Positions 53,882-64,000 of a DNA stretch of 64,000 nucleotides are shown piece after piece (the stretch's first letter is position 1; every line of letters starts with the position of its first letter). Below the pieces are notes generated by a model that was given only the letters and a program-made list of their open reading frames with translations, had not been told where the DNA came from and did no database searches. Source of the DNA: Membranipora membranacea (Eukaryota; Bryozoa; Gymnolaemata; Cheilostomatida; Membraniporidae); assembly GCA_914767715.1 (NCBI GenBank), contig OU612074.1, positions 22,678,062-22,742,061 of the forward strand. The letters are read 5' to 3'. The translations under genes and the position numbers were made by a program.

Positions 53882-54008
53882 CTGCCGTTTCTGCTCTTAT
53901 GGCTTCTATGACTGATGTTTTGCCTGATGAGAAACAAGATGGCTGCTGCCAAAGCAGCGATGAAGTACTTAGTAAATATCTTCCCTTTCTTCTCTCCATA
54001 ATCATTAT
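53882..54008 (-). pseudogene. M13 anchor exon, short form
   Basis: This copy of the anchor exon lacks 51 bp compared with 991-1168, leaving a hydrophobic run of only about 14 residues (YFIAALAAAILFLI) directly followed by RQNISH. That is short for a membrane helix. Read in the membrane frame, the exon ends in phase 2, yet exon 53628-53672 needs phase 1. A second frame starting at an ATG in the exon is open and phase-compatible but encodes no membrane segment; in the long copy that frame is closed by a TAG inside the 51 bp. So either a small exon is missing from my model or this end of the gene is broken. Confidence 0.55.
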
Positions 54009-54245
54009 CTAACCTTTAATATTAATAAGTACAAAAAACCGTAAGCTAAGTCGGCGATTGAAGAATGTAATGACACCAACTACCCCTAACAGATCAGTGA
54101 TTGGTGATGAAGGCCAGCTATGGTCACTTGGGGAAGCATCTAACTAACAAAGCCGGATGATGGTGGTGCTATGATTTTGGTTGCTTATTGTGTAGCTTCA
54201 ATTTTGAGATTGTGAACTGTTTGGTCATTTATCACAATTAACTTG

Positions 54246-57125
54246 TGACCTGATGGTAAAATGATTGGTGATTCATCACAATAGTGATCTCATCATTTCT
54301 GGAAGGTTAATAACCCTGGATTTATTGACGTTACAGACATCACTAGGAGTGATGCAAATACTTTGTTTTGTGAGTGGGTGTCCAACCATGAGGGATTGGA
54401 CAGGGTGACTGTAAGGGTATTAAATACAGGGGGCAGAGCGCAAACACTAATGTTGGTATGATTGACTATGGCCTGGAGAAGACAGTATGATTCAATATTC
54501 TCCCCTACAATCTGATATCTGATCGGAGAAAGCTGCATCGCTTCAATATGATATGAAAGTTTATTTCAGAAAACTGAAAAGTTTCAATTTAAGATTATCC
54601 ATAACTTCCCTTGGTCAGATTATTTATTCTGCCTCAAAGTTTGTTGGCGAAGGTTTGACCGGACAATACCATGAAATGATATTTTCCTGATCTAGTATTG
54701 AATAATCACAAAGGTCCTAATTAGAATCTGTTTTACCAACTCACCCTCACCACAAAATATAGGAATCATAATCAAAATACGTTATCTGAGTAACATTGAT
54801 TGCATTATGTGAGAGCAGAAAATTCATTCATTTACACGACAAGATCCGGGACATTATCTAAAATTTCAATTTGATTCTCAACTGTTGCCAGACGGGTGGA
54901 GCAAAATAATAATGTATTGGTTTCATATCTCAAAACTCAGATCTCACTTAACGCAGTTTAAATGTTTCAATGTTTCAATGTGGGACATGGGCTAGCATAT
55001 TCATCTCAAAAATAATATATTGGTTTTTTATAGCTTATATTTTGTGGCTCGTAACTTATCAAAATCTTTGGATATTACTCAGAAGGTATGCCTTCTTGTC
55101 TTAAGATTTTACCTATGTCAATTGGAATTGGGCTCATTCATTATGAATAAAAGTACAGGTGTTAGGCCATAGATTAGATGCAGACTGAAATGAAACAACA
55201 TACACATATGGTTATTTATTATTTATTTGGAGATGATCTTAGAAACTGATACAGACGACTTTGGTTTCCACTATCATTAGCAGCAATTTAAATTGTTGTG
55301 AGAAAATAGATGAGTAATTTTGAGAATACAGTCTGGCAAGGGCTATACATTCAAAGAAAAAATGGCACATATAGCAGGCAAAAGGATATTTATGTTGTAC
55401 CCTTGAGGTACATATGCAAAGCGTATTAATAAGTAACTTTGGGTGCAGACCAGCACCTCATGCATCGGAATATTTTAGTTTCCAGAGAAAGTGTAGCAAA
55501 CTCCAGATTGAAATAAATGTAGCCTCTGTACTCTGCTTCAAGGATACATAATATGTATGCCTGATATGTATCCTCTTTAGTTGTTGATACTTTCGTTTAT
55601 GAATTACATTTAACAAAGGGTACACTAAGGGTACCAATGTAATATGGTCCCAGAAGACTGGAGCATATTTACCCTCTTTTCGGACAAAATTGACAACAGA
55701 GACTCTCTCAGAATTATTGCAAAGCACACCCCCCCCCCCCCCAAAAGAAAATTGGTGTCATGGATTCCATCAGATATTTGCCTTAATCCTACTAATTTTT
55801 TCCAGCTGTGACATCACGGAATAATTGTGGGAAAGTCATATCAGCTGAATCTTAAAGAAGCACGCTCAGCTTTCGGAAGAGAAATCTGATTGACCGCCAT
55901 ACATGTATAAATATGGTGACATTGCAACGCATGTACTCTGAACTGTACTTACTTTGTGGTGGATGTACTGAATCGACCCTCCATCGCAAATTTTGGCTTG
56001 ATAAAGTTCTTGTGACTGTATGCCTCCCTCAAGCTGTGTTTTTCTTTCAAGTGCGCACCAAATACAGATTCTAACGTCTGCTTTCATGGAGCCTAGGACA
56101 CGCAGTATCTAACCTTTTGTCACCCAGCTGGTTTTCTCGTGCAACAATTTTTGTAATTGATCAGATTTTTATTGTCACTTATTATTGTCAGATTTTTGCT
56201 TAGGAATAGCATCGTCATATCATAGTGACACAGTCAAATTATTCAATCACTGATCATCGTTTAGTTAGTGTTGATAGCAGAAAGAGCTCAGAAAATAACA
56301 TTACAATTCAGTTGAGGTATTCTCTTGACGTCTGAGCTGTTACTTAAATTTCAAAATGTCGGTAAGAATGACTAGGCAAGACAGGGCACTACTACTGAGC
56401 TGTTCTATAAGGTAGTTGAGTTGCATTTTAAAATTTAAACCTCGAAGAATAAACTAGTCTCAGATGTCATTTTATGCAACAGAAAATGCAACAGACAATG
56501 CAAAGTGTCGCTTTGATAGATATCCAGAGAATCGAATTGCTTTAGGCCTGAACACAACTCTCTCCATGGCTTGTTTGATATATATATATTTTTTTTTTAT
56601 ATGTATATATTCATATTCATATTTACAAAAATGAATACGTCAGAATAGCGCCATGACAGGCATTTAATAAGCAATTAAAACTTCGCCATGAACTGTACCA
56701 TCAATTCTCAATTTGGTTCGACTTACATTGACTTACTATAACTTACACATTACTGATTTCAATTAGGGCAAAACGCTTGTAGTTGTAGGATATCGACATC
56801 CCTTGATTGAAAAACTCGCAAGCTCTTTCAGGCCATTTTGACTGTTGTACTTCATAGTATAACCTCCGTTAATAACTCAACATTCAGATTTTTGTAAGCA
56901 GGTAGAAATGTTCAATACTTGCCTGCTGTTTGCACTGCTATGACCAATTTACTACTTGACTTTGCTGAGCATTCTAGTAGTAATTGAAACCAAGATGGCT
57001 GTTGAGTGAAAGCACAATCTGATAAGATAGTTATAAGTTGCAATAGATCTGCACTCAGTTTCAATGGGTTAACTTGGTAATGGGGAGAAAAATATCTCAC
57101 TAAACTAGATTATCTTTTGTTGTTG
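54246..57125. other. 2.9 kb present only in block B
   Basis: Block A reads straight across this site (attaacttg|ctttttttgtat). The stretch contains a C16 run at about 55727 and a tatata run near 56580. An 81-codon minus ORF at 54293-54538 looks vaguely LINE-like (ESYCLLQAIVNHTNISVCALPPVF). No terminal repeats are evident, so insertion in B or deletion in A cannot be decided. Confidence 0.4.
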
Positions 57126-57947
57126 CTTTTTTTGTATTTATGTAGAGAAAAAATATTGTAGTTTGATCTGCGCATAATCTGCTGGAAAATTTATCACAAT
57201 TGATATCTATTTAAATACGTATATCGAACTTTGTTTTGGTCAATACTCATTCGTTGAGATTTACTTTTACAGAATAGGTCTACCCAAAAATTTGAAAAGA
57301 AAAAACATCACAAAGATGTTAAAGCGCAGCTCATGATAGATATAATTTCGAAGATCTCTCATAATGTGAATTTGATTGAATTGATCGTTCCTGTCATAAA
57401 GGGTTATGAAGGGTTAATTTTGTTACTGGAAGTAGTATTTCTCACAGAACTGGAATTGTTACTGCTTTAGAAGGGTTTCTACCCCTAGATTTATGAATGT
57501 CATTGGTGTCATTATGATTGATGATGATTATCATTAGGGTTTCAATGTCAGAATCAACATGGGTTCTCTAGTTCAGAACAGGTGTTCTGACTCTGATTGT
57601 GAGTGCAAAGGTTGGCCTCGCAATATAACTATGACGTGGTCTTTGCTTCAGATTCACCATTGGGTGTACCTCAGGGTTCTATTTATTAACTTTCATAGCA
57701 CCTTCTGTTGTAAATCAGGGATTTTTAGCTCATAAATTAATCATTTTGTCGTGAGAGAAAGTAGAGAACTAGCATATTACAAACTTTATCAAAAGCAAAC
57801 CCTAAAACACAATTTTAATTAGTCTGAATTACAATGCTTGTATAAAATAGCAGGATTAAATCTTTACAATTGGCAAGACAGGACTTCGGTTTTTTCACAT
57901 CCGCTTGACGAACATTTACATCTGAAATATCAACAGTAGGAGGTGGC

Positions 57948-58045
57948 TCAGTTGGTTAGAGCGCCGGACTTCAACACGCAAGTTTTGAAAATTGTGGGTT
58001 CAAATCCCACTGCAGTCCATCCTCCAACGGGGAATTAATAATTAA
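57948..58045 (+). mobile_element. SINE family 1 copy, truncated
   Basis: Same site as 2226 in block A, with the tRNA-like head intact (ggtggctcagttggttagagc and a good B box, gggttcaaatcccac), but the body is lost after cctccaacggggaatt. The B box is closer to consensus than in block A. Confidence 0.6.
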
Positions 58046-59117
58046 GGCATTAATATTTCACCGCCCATGCCTTGGGATTGGCGAATGATATGTCATCCGA
58101 TTTTCAATCAACAAAATTTTTAATAAAAAAATTGAGACATCTGTAAAATGTACTCTAGTAGATCACCCACATTGCTCTGGAAGTTTTCATCCATTGCACA
58201 GACCATTTTTTAAGGCTTTCCGATATACTTTCTTCTCCATCAAGCTGCGTTTACCACGCAAGGGTAAGCTGAAATGGATAAAGGTAAGATAAAGATAAAT
58301 ACATATCCTTTTTTCTCGTCTGGATAAATCAAAAGGCCGGTAATAACTCATTTTCATATTATATTGCGATGATATTGTATAGTTTAGAGCCTCAACCATT
58401 GCGCACATTACTTTTACACTCGAATACCAATTTGCACCTGTGACGGTGAAATTATCATGACGTTTTTAGGAATGACTCTGCCTTATGGAGACACTTGGCT
58501 AAATGCCAAATAAATTCAATGTTTGTGAGAATTAACACAGGAAAGTGACTAGCAAAAACAGAATTGCTGGCGCAGGTGCAACAAAGCAAGTTGTGAATGC
58601 AATCTTTTATGAATCCCGCACACAAACTAGGAAAGAATAAATGCAACCGAATTGGCTCTAAACTAGTGAGAAAATGGATGTGTGTGTCATTTATTTTTCT
58701 CCGTTAACAGTCTGATGTTATTTATAGTCAAAACGCACCTTTACTCTAGTTATCTGAGAAAATTAGATGAACTCAATGTGTATCTAGATATAGCATGCCT
58801 CCGGTATGCCAATAAGATCTTAGCTGATGACCATCATATTTTTCACTGTTACATACCCGGTCGGCCTAGAACTCACAGTCGCAGAACTATTCCACCAAAT
58901 AGTAGAACTGCACACTTGGGGAAGAGTCTGTTCTTTAGATATTTTTGAATTATTTTCCGTGCAATTTCCTGACCGGAGAGCAATTTTTTAGATTATTTTA
59001 TAGATTTATTCTTCTTAGTAATTAACTTCATCTTGATGTCTACACATGATCTCATTTGTTTTGACAGAACATTGATCAGTGAAATAAAGTGCATATATAA
59101 TATAATATAATTAAAGT

Positions 59118-59370
59118 AAATACACCATACCATAAGTAAGTACCATACCATACGTAAGTACCATATGTAAGTACCATATGTAAGTACCATATGTAAGAAC
59201 CATACATCAGCATACCATATGTAAATACCATATGTAAATACCATATGTAAATACCATATGTAACTACCATACGTAATCACACCATACATAAGCATACCAC
59301 ATGTAAGTACCATATGTTTGTACCATATGTAAGTACCATACGTTAGTACCTTACGTAAGCACACCATACC
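59118..59370. repeat. 13-bp tandem repeat, aagtaccatatgt
   Basis: About 18 imperfect units of aagtaccatatgt and variants. The matching site in block A (3484-3560) has far fewer units. The minus-strand ORF with repeated TYGTYIWYLHMV text is an artefact of the array. Confidence 0.8.
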
Positions 59371-60625
59371 TTGTCTACTGCTTGATATCCATTTTATAAT
59401 CCCTACGGCTACTGGAGGACAAGGAAAACAAAAAAATATTTGATGAAATAGACCATCCCTGTCTATATAATTGTCCTCAGGGCGTTGCTGCAGTAAGAAT
59501 GGATGCTGGATGTTTCTTGTCTCATCTAATTGAAAGTACAAAGATGAAAATTTGAAAATTAAGGATTAAATTTAACCAAACTCAGTGCAGCTAAAGATAT
59601 TCTATTACCAATAAAAACTGGCTAGATAGCATGACGATTGGTTCCAATCCCAACTGAGCCTGTGGCTTCACATTGATTACTCAGCTTTATCTTTGTGCAG
59701 TTAATAAGACACATCTGACAATGCAGGAAGTCAAAACAATTGATCAATACTCCTCCGGACAAGAACACCTATAAGTGGAGAGCAGGTGCTCTAAACCTCA
59801 ATGCTTTGAATGCTGTGACATGTATGACTTCCGTACACCAAAGATTACACCAGTGAGTGATTACATGTATAGCTGTTGCTATATCCAAAAGCAGAGGTAA
59901 TGTAGGAATAATATATTGATTAGTTTAGGGAATGTCTGTGTGCAGCGGTGAAATCACACTGAACATGCCACAACACGACCATGACAAAATGCACAAAAGG
60001 CAAAAACAATGAAAAACAATATTTAGTAAGACAATTCATGAGAGCATACTCCTGTTTCACATATTGAGGATATTTTCTGCTGAGTTCAAATTAAAGTAAA
60101 GAGTAATTGCCGGTGTGTTGTTATTGTTGTTGTTTATGAGCTGTAATTTCAGAACAGTTCACTCACAAAGCATCGACCTTAACAAGAGATATTGATAATT
60201 ACATACAGACAAACATGTTGCGGATCCGATGAGATGAGATCATCATTGACACACAGGGGTGTCATCAGGCTGTTGACTGACTGATAATGTGAGGGTTGTT
60301 AAAGAGAAAGCCTGGACACTGACATCGATCGGTTGCTGATATATTTCATGACTAGCACCGTGTTGATATGGTGGCAGCAGTGGAGCTAAATGAGCTTGTG
60401 AGATTCAAGTGCACAGTTCTGAGAAAAGGAGAGCGTGGTTAGTTTTTGAAACCCGTTTTGTGATGGATGGCAGGATGGCATAAAGAGTAATCTGTTATTT
60501 ACTGCAAGGTCTGTTATTTAATTTGTTTAAAATGATATCATAATACATAAAACAGGATCTCGGAAATGTATAACTGTGCCTGGAGCCTACAAAATGTCAC
60601 ATGCCTCTCACAATTTTGATTTATT

Positions 60626-62920
60626 GCTTATATTTTTAATCCAACACCTGATTTGTTGTTTCAAATTAGGGAATCAGCATATATTTTCTTCATACAGAAA
60701 TATAACATTTCGATGAATATTGAAATGTAATTTTTTGGCTGTTATAATCCATAATGTCTGATGATGAAATGAATTATACTGAACCTTGTGAATGGTCTAC
60801 TGAGTATAAACAGCGAAGAAAAAAGAGACCTCTTAGAAATTATTTCAGTTTAACAGTATCAGAAAGCTAGTAAGATACAAGTTAAGAAATAAAGAAGTGT
60901 TTTAGTATTAAGTAGTAACTAACAGATGTTTTGTCTCTGCATCCAATGATTAAAGCATGGATATAATTCTTCTGCTGTTGATGACCTCCAAATCGTAACT
61001 CCTTGTCGGTCGAGCGGTCGAGCGGAGCTACGATGTGGTATTTCTGCTGTTGATGACCTGAAAATTGTAACTCCTTGTCGGTCGAGCGGTCTACCGCGAT
61101 TATGATATGATGATTCTACTGTCGCTGATTACGTTGTGTCGATTTCTAACAGACTGTTCATGCCTTCTCAGGGTTCATCACAGAACCGACAGGCCAACCA
61201 AACACTTTGGGGAACTCATCGTAACTCAACTCTGCTAGGTTTTTGTGAACCAGTTGATTGTCAGCCTTTTGGTTCATATTTAGATGGACCAGCAGATAAA
61301 AAAAGCAGGACTTGGGACGAGCGCTGAAGTGGTCTAGCAGTAAGGTGGACAACAGGCTACAAATTCAATCAAGTTCAGAGGCAACAGACAACCAGGTTGT
61401 GTGAAAACTGCACTTGCTTGTGCTACACAAGATGGGGAATACATCAATCAGTGGTGGTCCCCAGTAAGGTGGTAGAAAATAGGGTTTAGTTAAGCTAATT
61501 TGAGGCTGACTAAATATTAGCTAGCACCAATTTTTAACTAGTTAAGGTGGGAGCTTGTATAAAATAATGAGGATTTTAAGAATGAATTGAAGGTAGAACT
61601 GAATTCCAGTTTATCAAGCTGGTGCAAAAAGGCTTACTTTTCCTCCAACGAATACTTACTCCTCTAAGTCTCGAACCAGCGCATGTCTCAAACTAAGAGT
61701 TCACAAAAAATTTAGAGACGCCTTGTCTACCATAAGAAATGAGAAAGTTTTTTTTGTTGTTTCCATTACCAATATTAGCCTTACTGTGAAAAGAGGTAGG
61801 TGTACTTAAAACTACATGGAAAAGCCAAGAGTTATGTCCACATGCAAAGAGAGAGGAGACAATTCCTAGGACATTTCCTCGTTAACAAATCCACTGCAAA
61901 ATTTTCATCCAGGTAAACACATTTAGGGAGCAATCCACTTCAATGTGTTGTGCACTAATGAGCATCATTATAATCATAAACAAGATATTTAGATGTTGAC
62001 AAATCAATTAGTGATCAACTTATTTTATTGGTTGGGTGAGTAGATTAAACATGCTAATAAGGGCTGTGAAAACTCTCCGCTTCAAATTCCCCTTTGATCT
62101 GCTGATATTTATCATTTTGAATTCTAAATTAAATATTGTCTGTATGCTATAGTTAACTTGGAAGCTGCTTGACATTGTTCAGTATTGCTTTTTCTGCTGT
62201 TAGAAAGCAGCATCGCGCTGTCCCGTGCACACGGAGAAGGAATGAGAAGGGCTTACACTCTGATTTGAAGCCTGCAGTAAAGTAAGGATTGTCTTAATAA
62301 AAATAATCGATTGACAATAAGTACATCTGATCAGTGCGTTGTTGATTTTACAGTTCTAAAATCAATACAAATTAATCGCCATTGTTTTCCGATGGAATGT
62401 TTGTTGTTTTTAAGCAACTTTTCTCTCTACAATGTTTACATAACAATGTGATAAAGCCTCTAGTCATACTTTTTAGATTGTAATATAGAGTATTGGAACG
62501 GAACTAACTAATTCTATTCTACAAATTTATTGATGTGTTAACTGGCAGGTATCATTCCTTCAAATTCCAGCCCTTCGAGAAATATAATAATTAGCTAGCA
62601 GCTGAAAAGTATTTTTATTGTAAAATACTACACTTACTAGAGATCTCTTTTGTCGTGGTTAGATCTCCCTTTGAGACCTATAAAGTGGTGCGTTACAGGT
62701 GCTAGATTGTTGAAACAGAGCTTTGATTGCTAGGAGTTGTTGTTTGTTGGATGTTTGTTTGACTTTTATTAGACAGCGTGTTCCGTAATTTTAAGTTGGT
62801 ACTGCCATTGTTCAGGAACTAGGATGTATTTTGATTGGGTTTGCGCAATATTGATTACGTCAATAAACTCTTAACCCTATGAAGAGAGGGAGACATATCT
62901 CTTAAATCTATAAGGGTGTC
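60626..62920. repeat. Segmental duplication block B, part 2
   Basis: Counterpart of block C (38461-40690) and, for 61795-62920, of block A (5640-6790). It carries a SINE family 2 copy at 61330-61565 and a relic of the M13 last exon. At 60625 it is joined to part 1 of block B exactly where block A and block C stop matching each other, so it marks a duplication breakpoint. Confidence 0.8.
61160..61232 (-). pseudogene. Relic of M13 last exon
   Basis: The minus strand reads AELSYDEFPKVFGWPVGSVM followed by NPEKA and a stop. It lines up with the intact last exon ([20 protein letters not shown]) but lacks the RVIGPV start, has Trp for the conserved Cys, and ends before the C-x-V-W terminus. No other M13 exon is near. 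Confidence 0.7.
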
Positions 62921-62983
62921 AAATAAATAGTGTTTTCTTTTATATCTGATTAGTCTGTGATACTTGATTTAATTGATATCGGT

Positions 62984-63388
62984 GAAGCTGCATTTACATT
63001 AGGCCATCTCCGTCAGCCGGCCACCAACTCAAGACTGAGCAGTCTTTAACCCCAAGTCAGAGCCAGAGTCTGAGACTGGCATGTGTTTACATAGCATGGG
63101 CTTAGTCAATGTCAGTCTCAGAGTAACGTAAACAGAAAATAAATGTGAGCGATAGAACAAATGGCAGTATTGTGATCGCTAAATTAGGAATTTGTGTTAA
63201 GACGGGCAGCCTTGAGACTGCAAAACGAGCACTGCTCGAATTGCCAGACACCGTCTTAAAAGCCGGTCAGACAAGGTCTGTCAACCGTTTTTTTGTCATT
63301 CACACTACACAGTCTCAGCCTCCGTCTTAGTAATTTGTCGGTCAGACTCAAGACTGGGCCAAAAAACGGCCTAATATAAACGAAGCTT
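62984..63388. mobile_element. MITE-like inverted-repeat element
   Basis: The ends are inverted repeats: left gaagctgcatttacattaggcc, right ggcctaatataaacgaagctt (given in two pieces here: ggcctaatataaac and gaagctt). Inside there are further mirrored pieces (gactgagcagtctt, agtctcag, gactcaagactggg). No transposase is present. The target duplication is not clear. Confidence 0.5.
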
Positions 63389-63769
63389 AAGTCCCAAAAT
63401 CACGGCTAAATGATTATTGAATGGTTGAGTGTTTTACTGTTTATATCGATTTTATTTCGGCATATTGTGCTAAATTTCCATCAATTCCAACAGCATAAAG
63501 CAAAAGGACTTTGAAAATATAAGGGTCTTGGGTCGGCTAAATCGTCGCATTGATTCTTCTCGACAACCTGGATCAATCAAAGCCAAAAATACACCGGCCC
63601 TGCTTGTGTAGTCAATCATAATTTAACATCCCATTTGGTAAGGCCCATGAAGGCAGGGGGCGGGCATTGAGCAGACAGGACTATGTCTGATAAAATTGCC
63701 GACGCTTCAGGGATAAGTGCATCCTCCTGTTGATAATCTCTTGATTAATTTAGGAAGTTGATAGACAAA

Positions 63770-64000
63770 TGATTTATTGTAGGGTGGAAGGGGTCAATGC
63801 ACTTTCTCAAGTCAAACAGTTCCAAAGAGCAACCTGCATCAAAGAGATTATCCTGCCGTATTCAAACCTCACATCAAAATTGTTGTGCTAATTGATTATT
63901 TTATGATATGCTTTTCCTCATTGAATACTGATCGCTCTTTGTCAGTTGCCATAATAATAATACTATACCATTGTCATTTTGTTTTGTTGTGCTTGTGACG
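63770..64000 (+). promoter_or_regulatory. Second copy of the polycystin 5' flank, far part
   Basis: Aligned with 8430-8650 by shared words caatgcactttctcaagtcaaa, catcaaagagat, cctgccg, cctcattgaat and gttgccataa. The last 20 bases equal bases 1-20 of the window, and bases 1-327 continue the same alignment. A further polycystin-type first exon is therefore expected just to the right of the window. Confidence 0.5.

Larger units (their letters stand above)
44241..54008 (-). pseudogene. M13 (neprilysin-type) pseudoenzyme gene with in-frame stop
   Basis: Exons on the minus strand, 5' to 3': 53882-54008, 53628-53672, 53132-53293, 52377-52460, 51898-52100, 51531-51710, 50528-50617, 49866-50093, 49324-49452, 48168-48266, 47690-47767, 47342-47504, 46607-46646, 46131-46198, 45816-45946, 45361-45525, 44721-44797, 44241-44340. 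From the second exon on all phases agree: 680 codons, the usual size of an M13 ectodomain. M13 proteins are type II membrane zinc endopeptidases. Here the zinc motif HExxH reads NAMTH, the HSP motif reads QSP and the N-A-(F/Y)-Y motif reads DAYY, while ENIAD is kept. A TAA interrupts exon 49324-49452 at 49399-49401. The first exon's membrane frame does not match the phase of the second. The 5' start exon was not identified. Confidence 0.8.
53727..60624. repeat. Segmental duplication block B, part 1
   Basis: Counterpart of block A 836-3806, with extra segments at 54246-57125 and about 59160-60368. The left boundary falls in the intron between the M13 anchor exon and the next exon, so both blocks begin inside the M13 gene and run into its upstream flank. 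The copies are near identical over hundreds of bases. Confidence 0.85.

Noticed and set aside
58993-59541. 182-codon ORF with repeated TYGTYIWYLHMV
   Set aside because: Encoded by the 13-bp tandem repeat.
59781-60368. Possible exons in the extra 1.1 kb of block B
   Set aside because: No ORF of note, no family motif and no consistent splice pair found.

Overview
The window is animal (metazoan) nuclear DNA, roughly 60-65% A+T by eye. Coding sequence comes as short exons with GT-AG introns of about 200-1500 bp, and there are many SINE, MITE and LINE remnants. Both main genes belong to animal families (a polycystin-1-type protein and an M13/neprilysin-type ectopeptidase), which points to an invertebrate; I cannot name the species or phylum from sequence alone.

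Layout. 1-8812: a repeat-rich spacer holding two orphan first exons, one polycystin-type (+, 328) and one M13-type membrane-anchor exon (-, 991-1168). 8813-35402 (+): one polycystin-1-family gene that I could chain by hand through 40 exons with every splice phase agreeing (7038 nt, 2345 residues). Its order is signal peptide, Thr-rich stretch, CUB domain, Thr-rich mucin stalk, GAIN-like region with a degenerate GPS, TM1, PLAT, TM2-TM11 with the polycystin extracellular domain and pore, then a long cytoplasmic tail built from duplicated exons and ending in a ZU5-like segment. 35403-44240: spacer with a segmental duplication and LINE remnants. 44241-54008 (-): an M13 gene of at least 17 exons that has lost its catalytic residues (HExxH is NAMTH, HSP is QSP, NAYY is DAYY) and carries an in-frame TAA, so it looks like a pseudoenzyme gene turned pseudogene. 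54009-64000: more segmental duplication, including the M13 upstream region and a relic of the M13 last exon.

The two genes converge tail to tail. Their upstream regions and terminal exons are repeated across the window (blocks A about 836-6790, B about 53727-62920, C about 38461-40690). The last 20 bases equal the first 20, and homology to the polycystin promoter at 8430-8890 runs across that junction. The locus therefore looks like a tandemly duplicating polycystin/M13 pair, or alternatively a circularised or collapsed assembly. Mobile DNA includes a fold-back-like element with a reverse transcriptase fragment inside polycystin intron 18, a TTAA-flanked MITE present once in each gene, and two tRNA-derived SINE-like families. 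No direct functional link between the two genes is visible in the sequence; a shared cell-surface role is only an inference from proximity.
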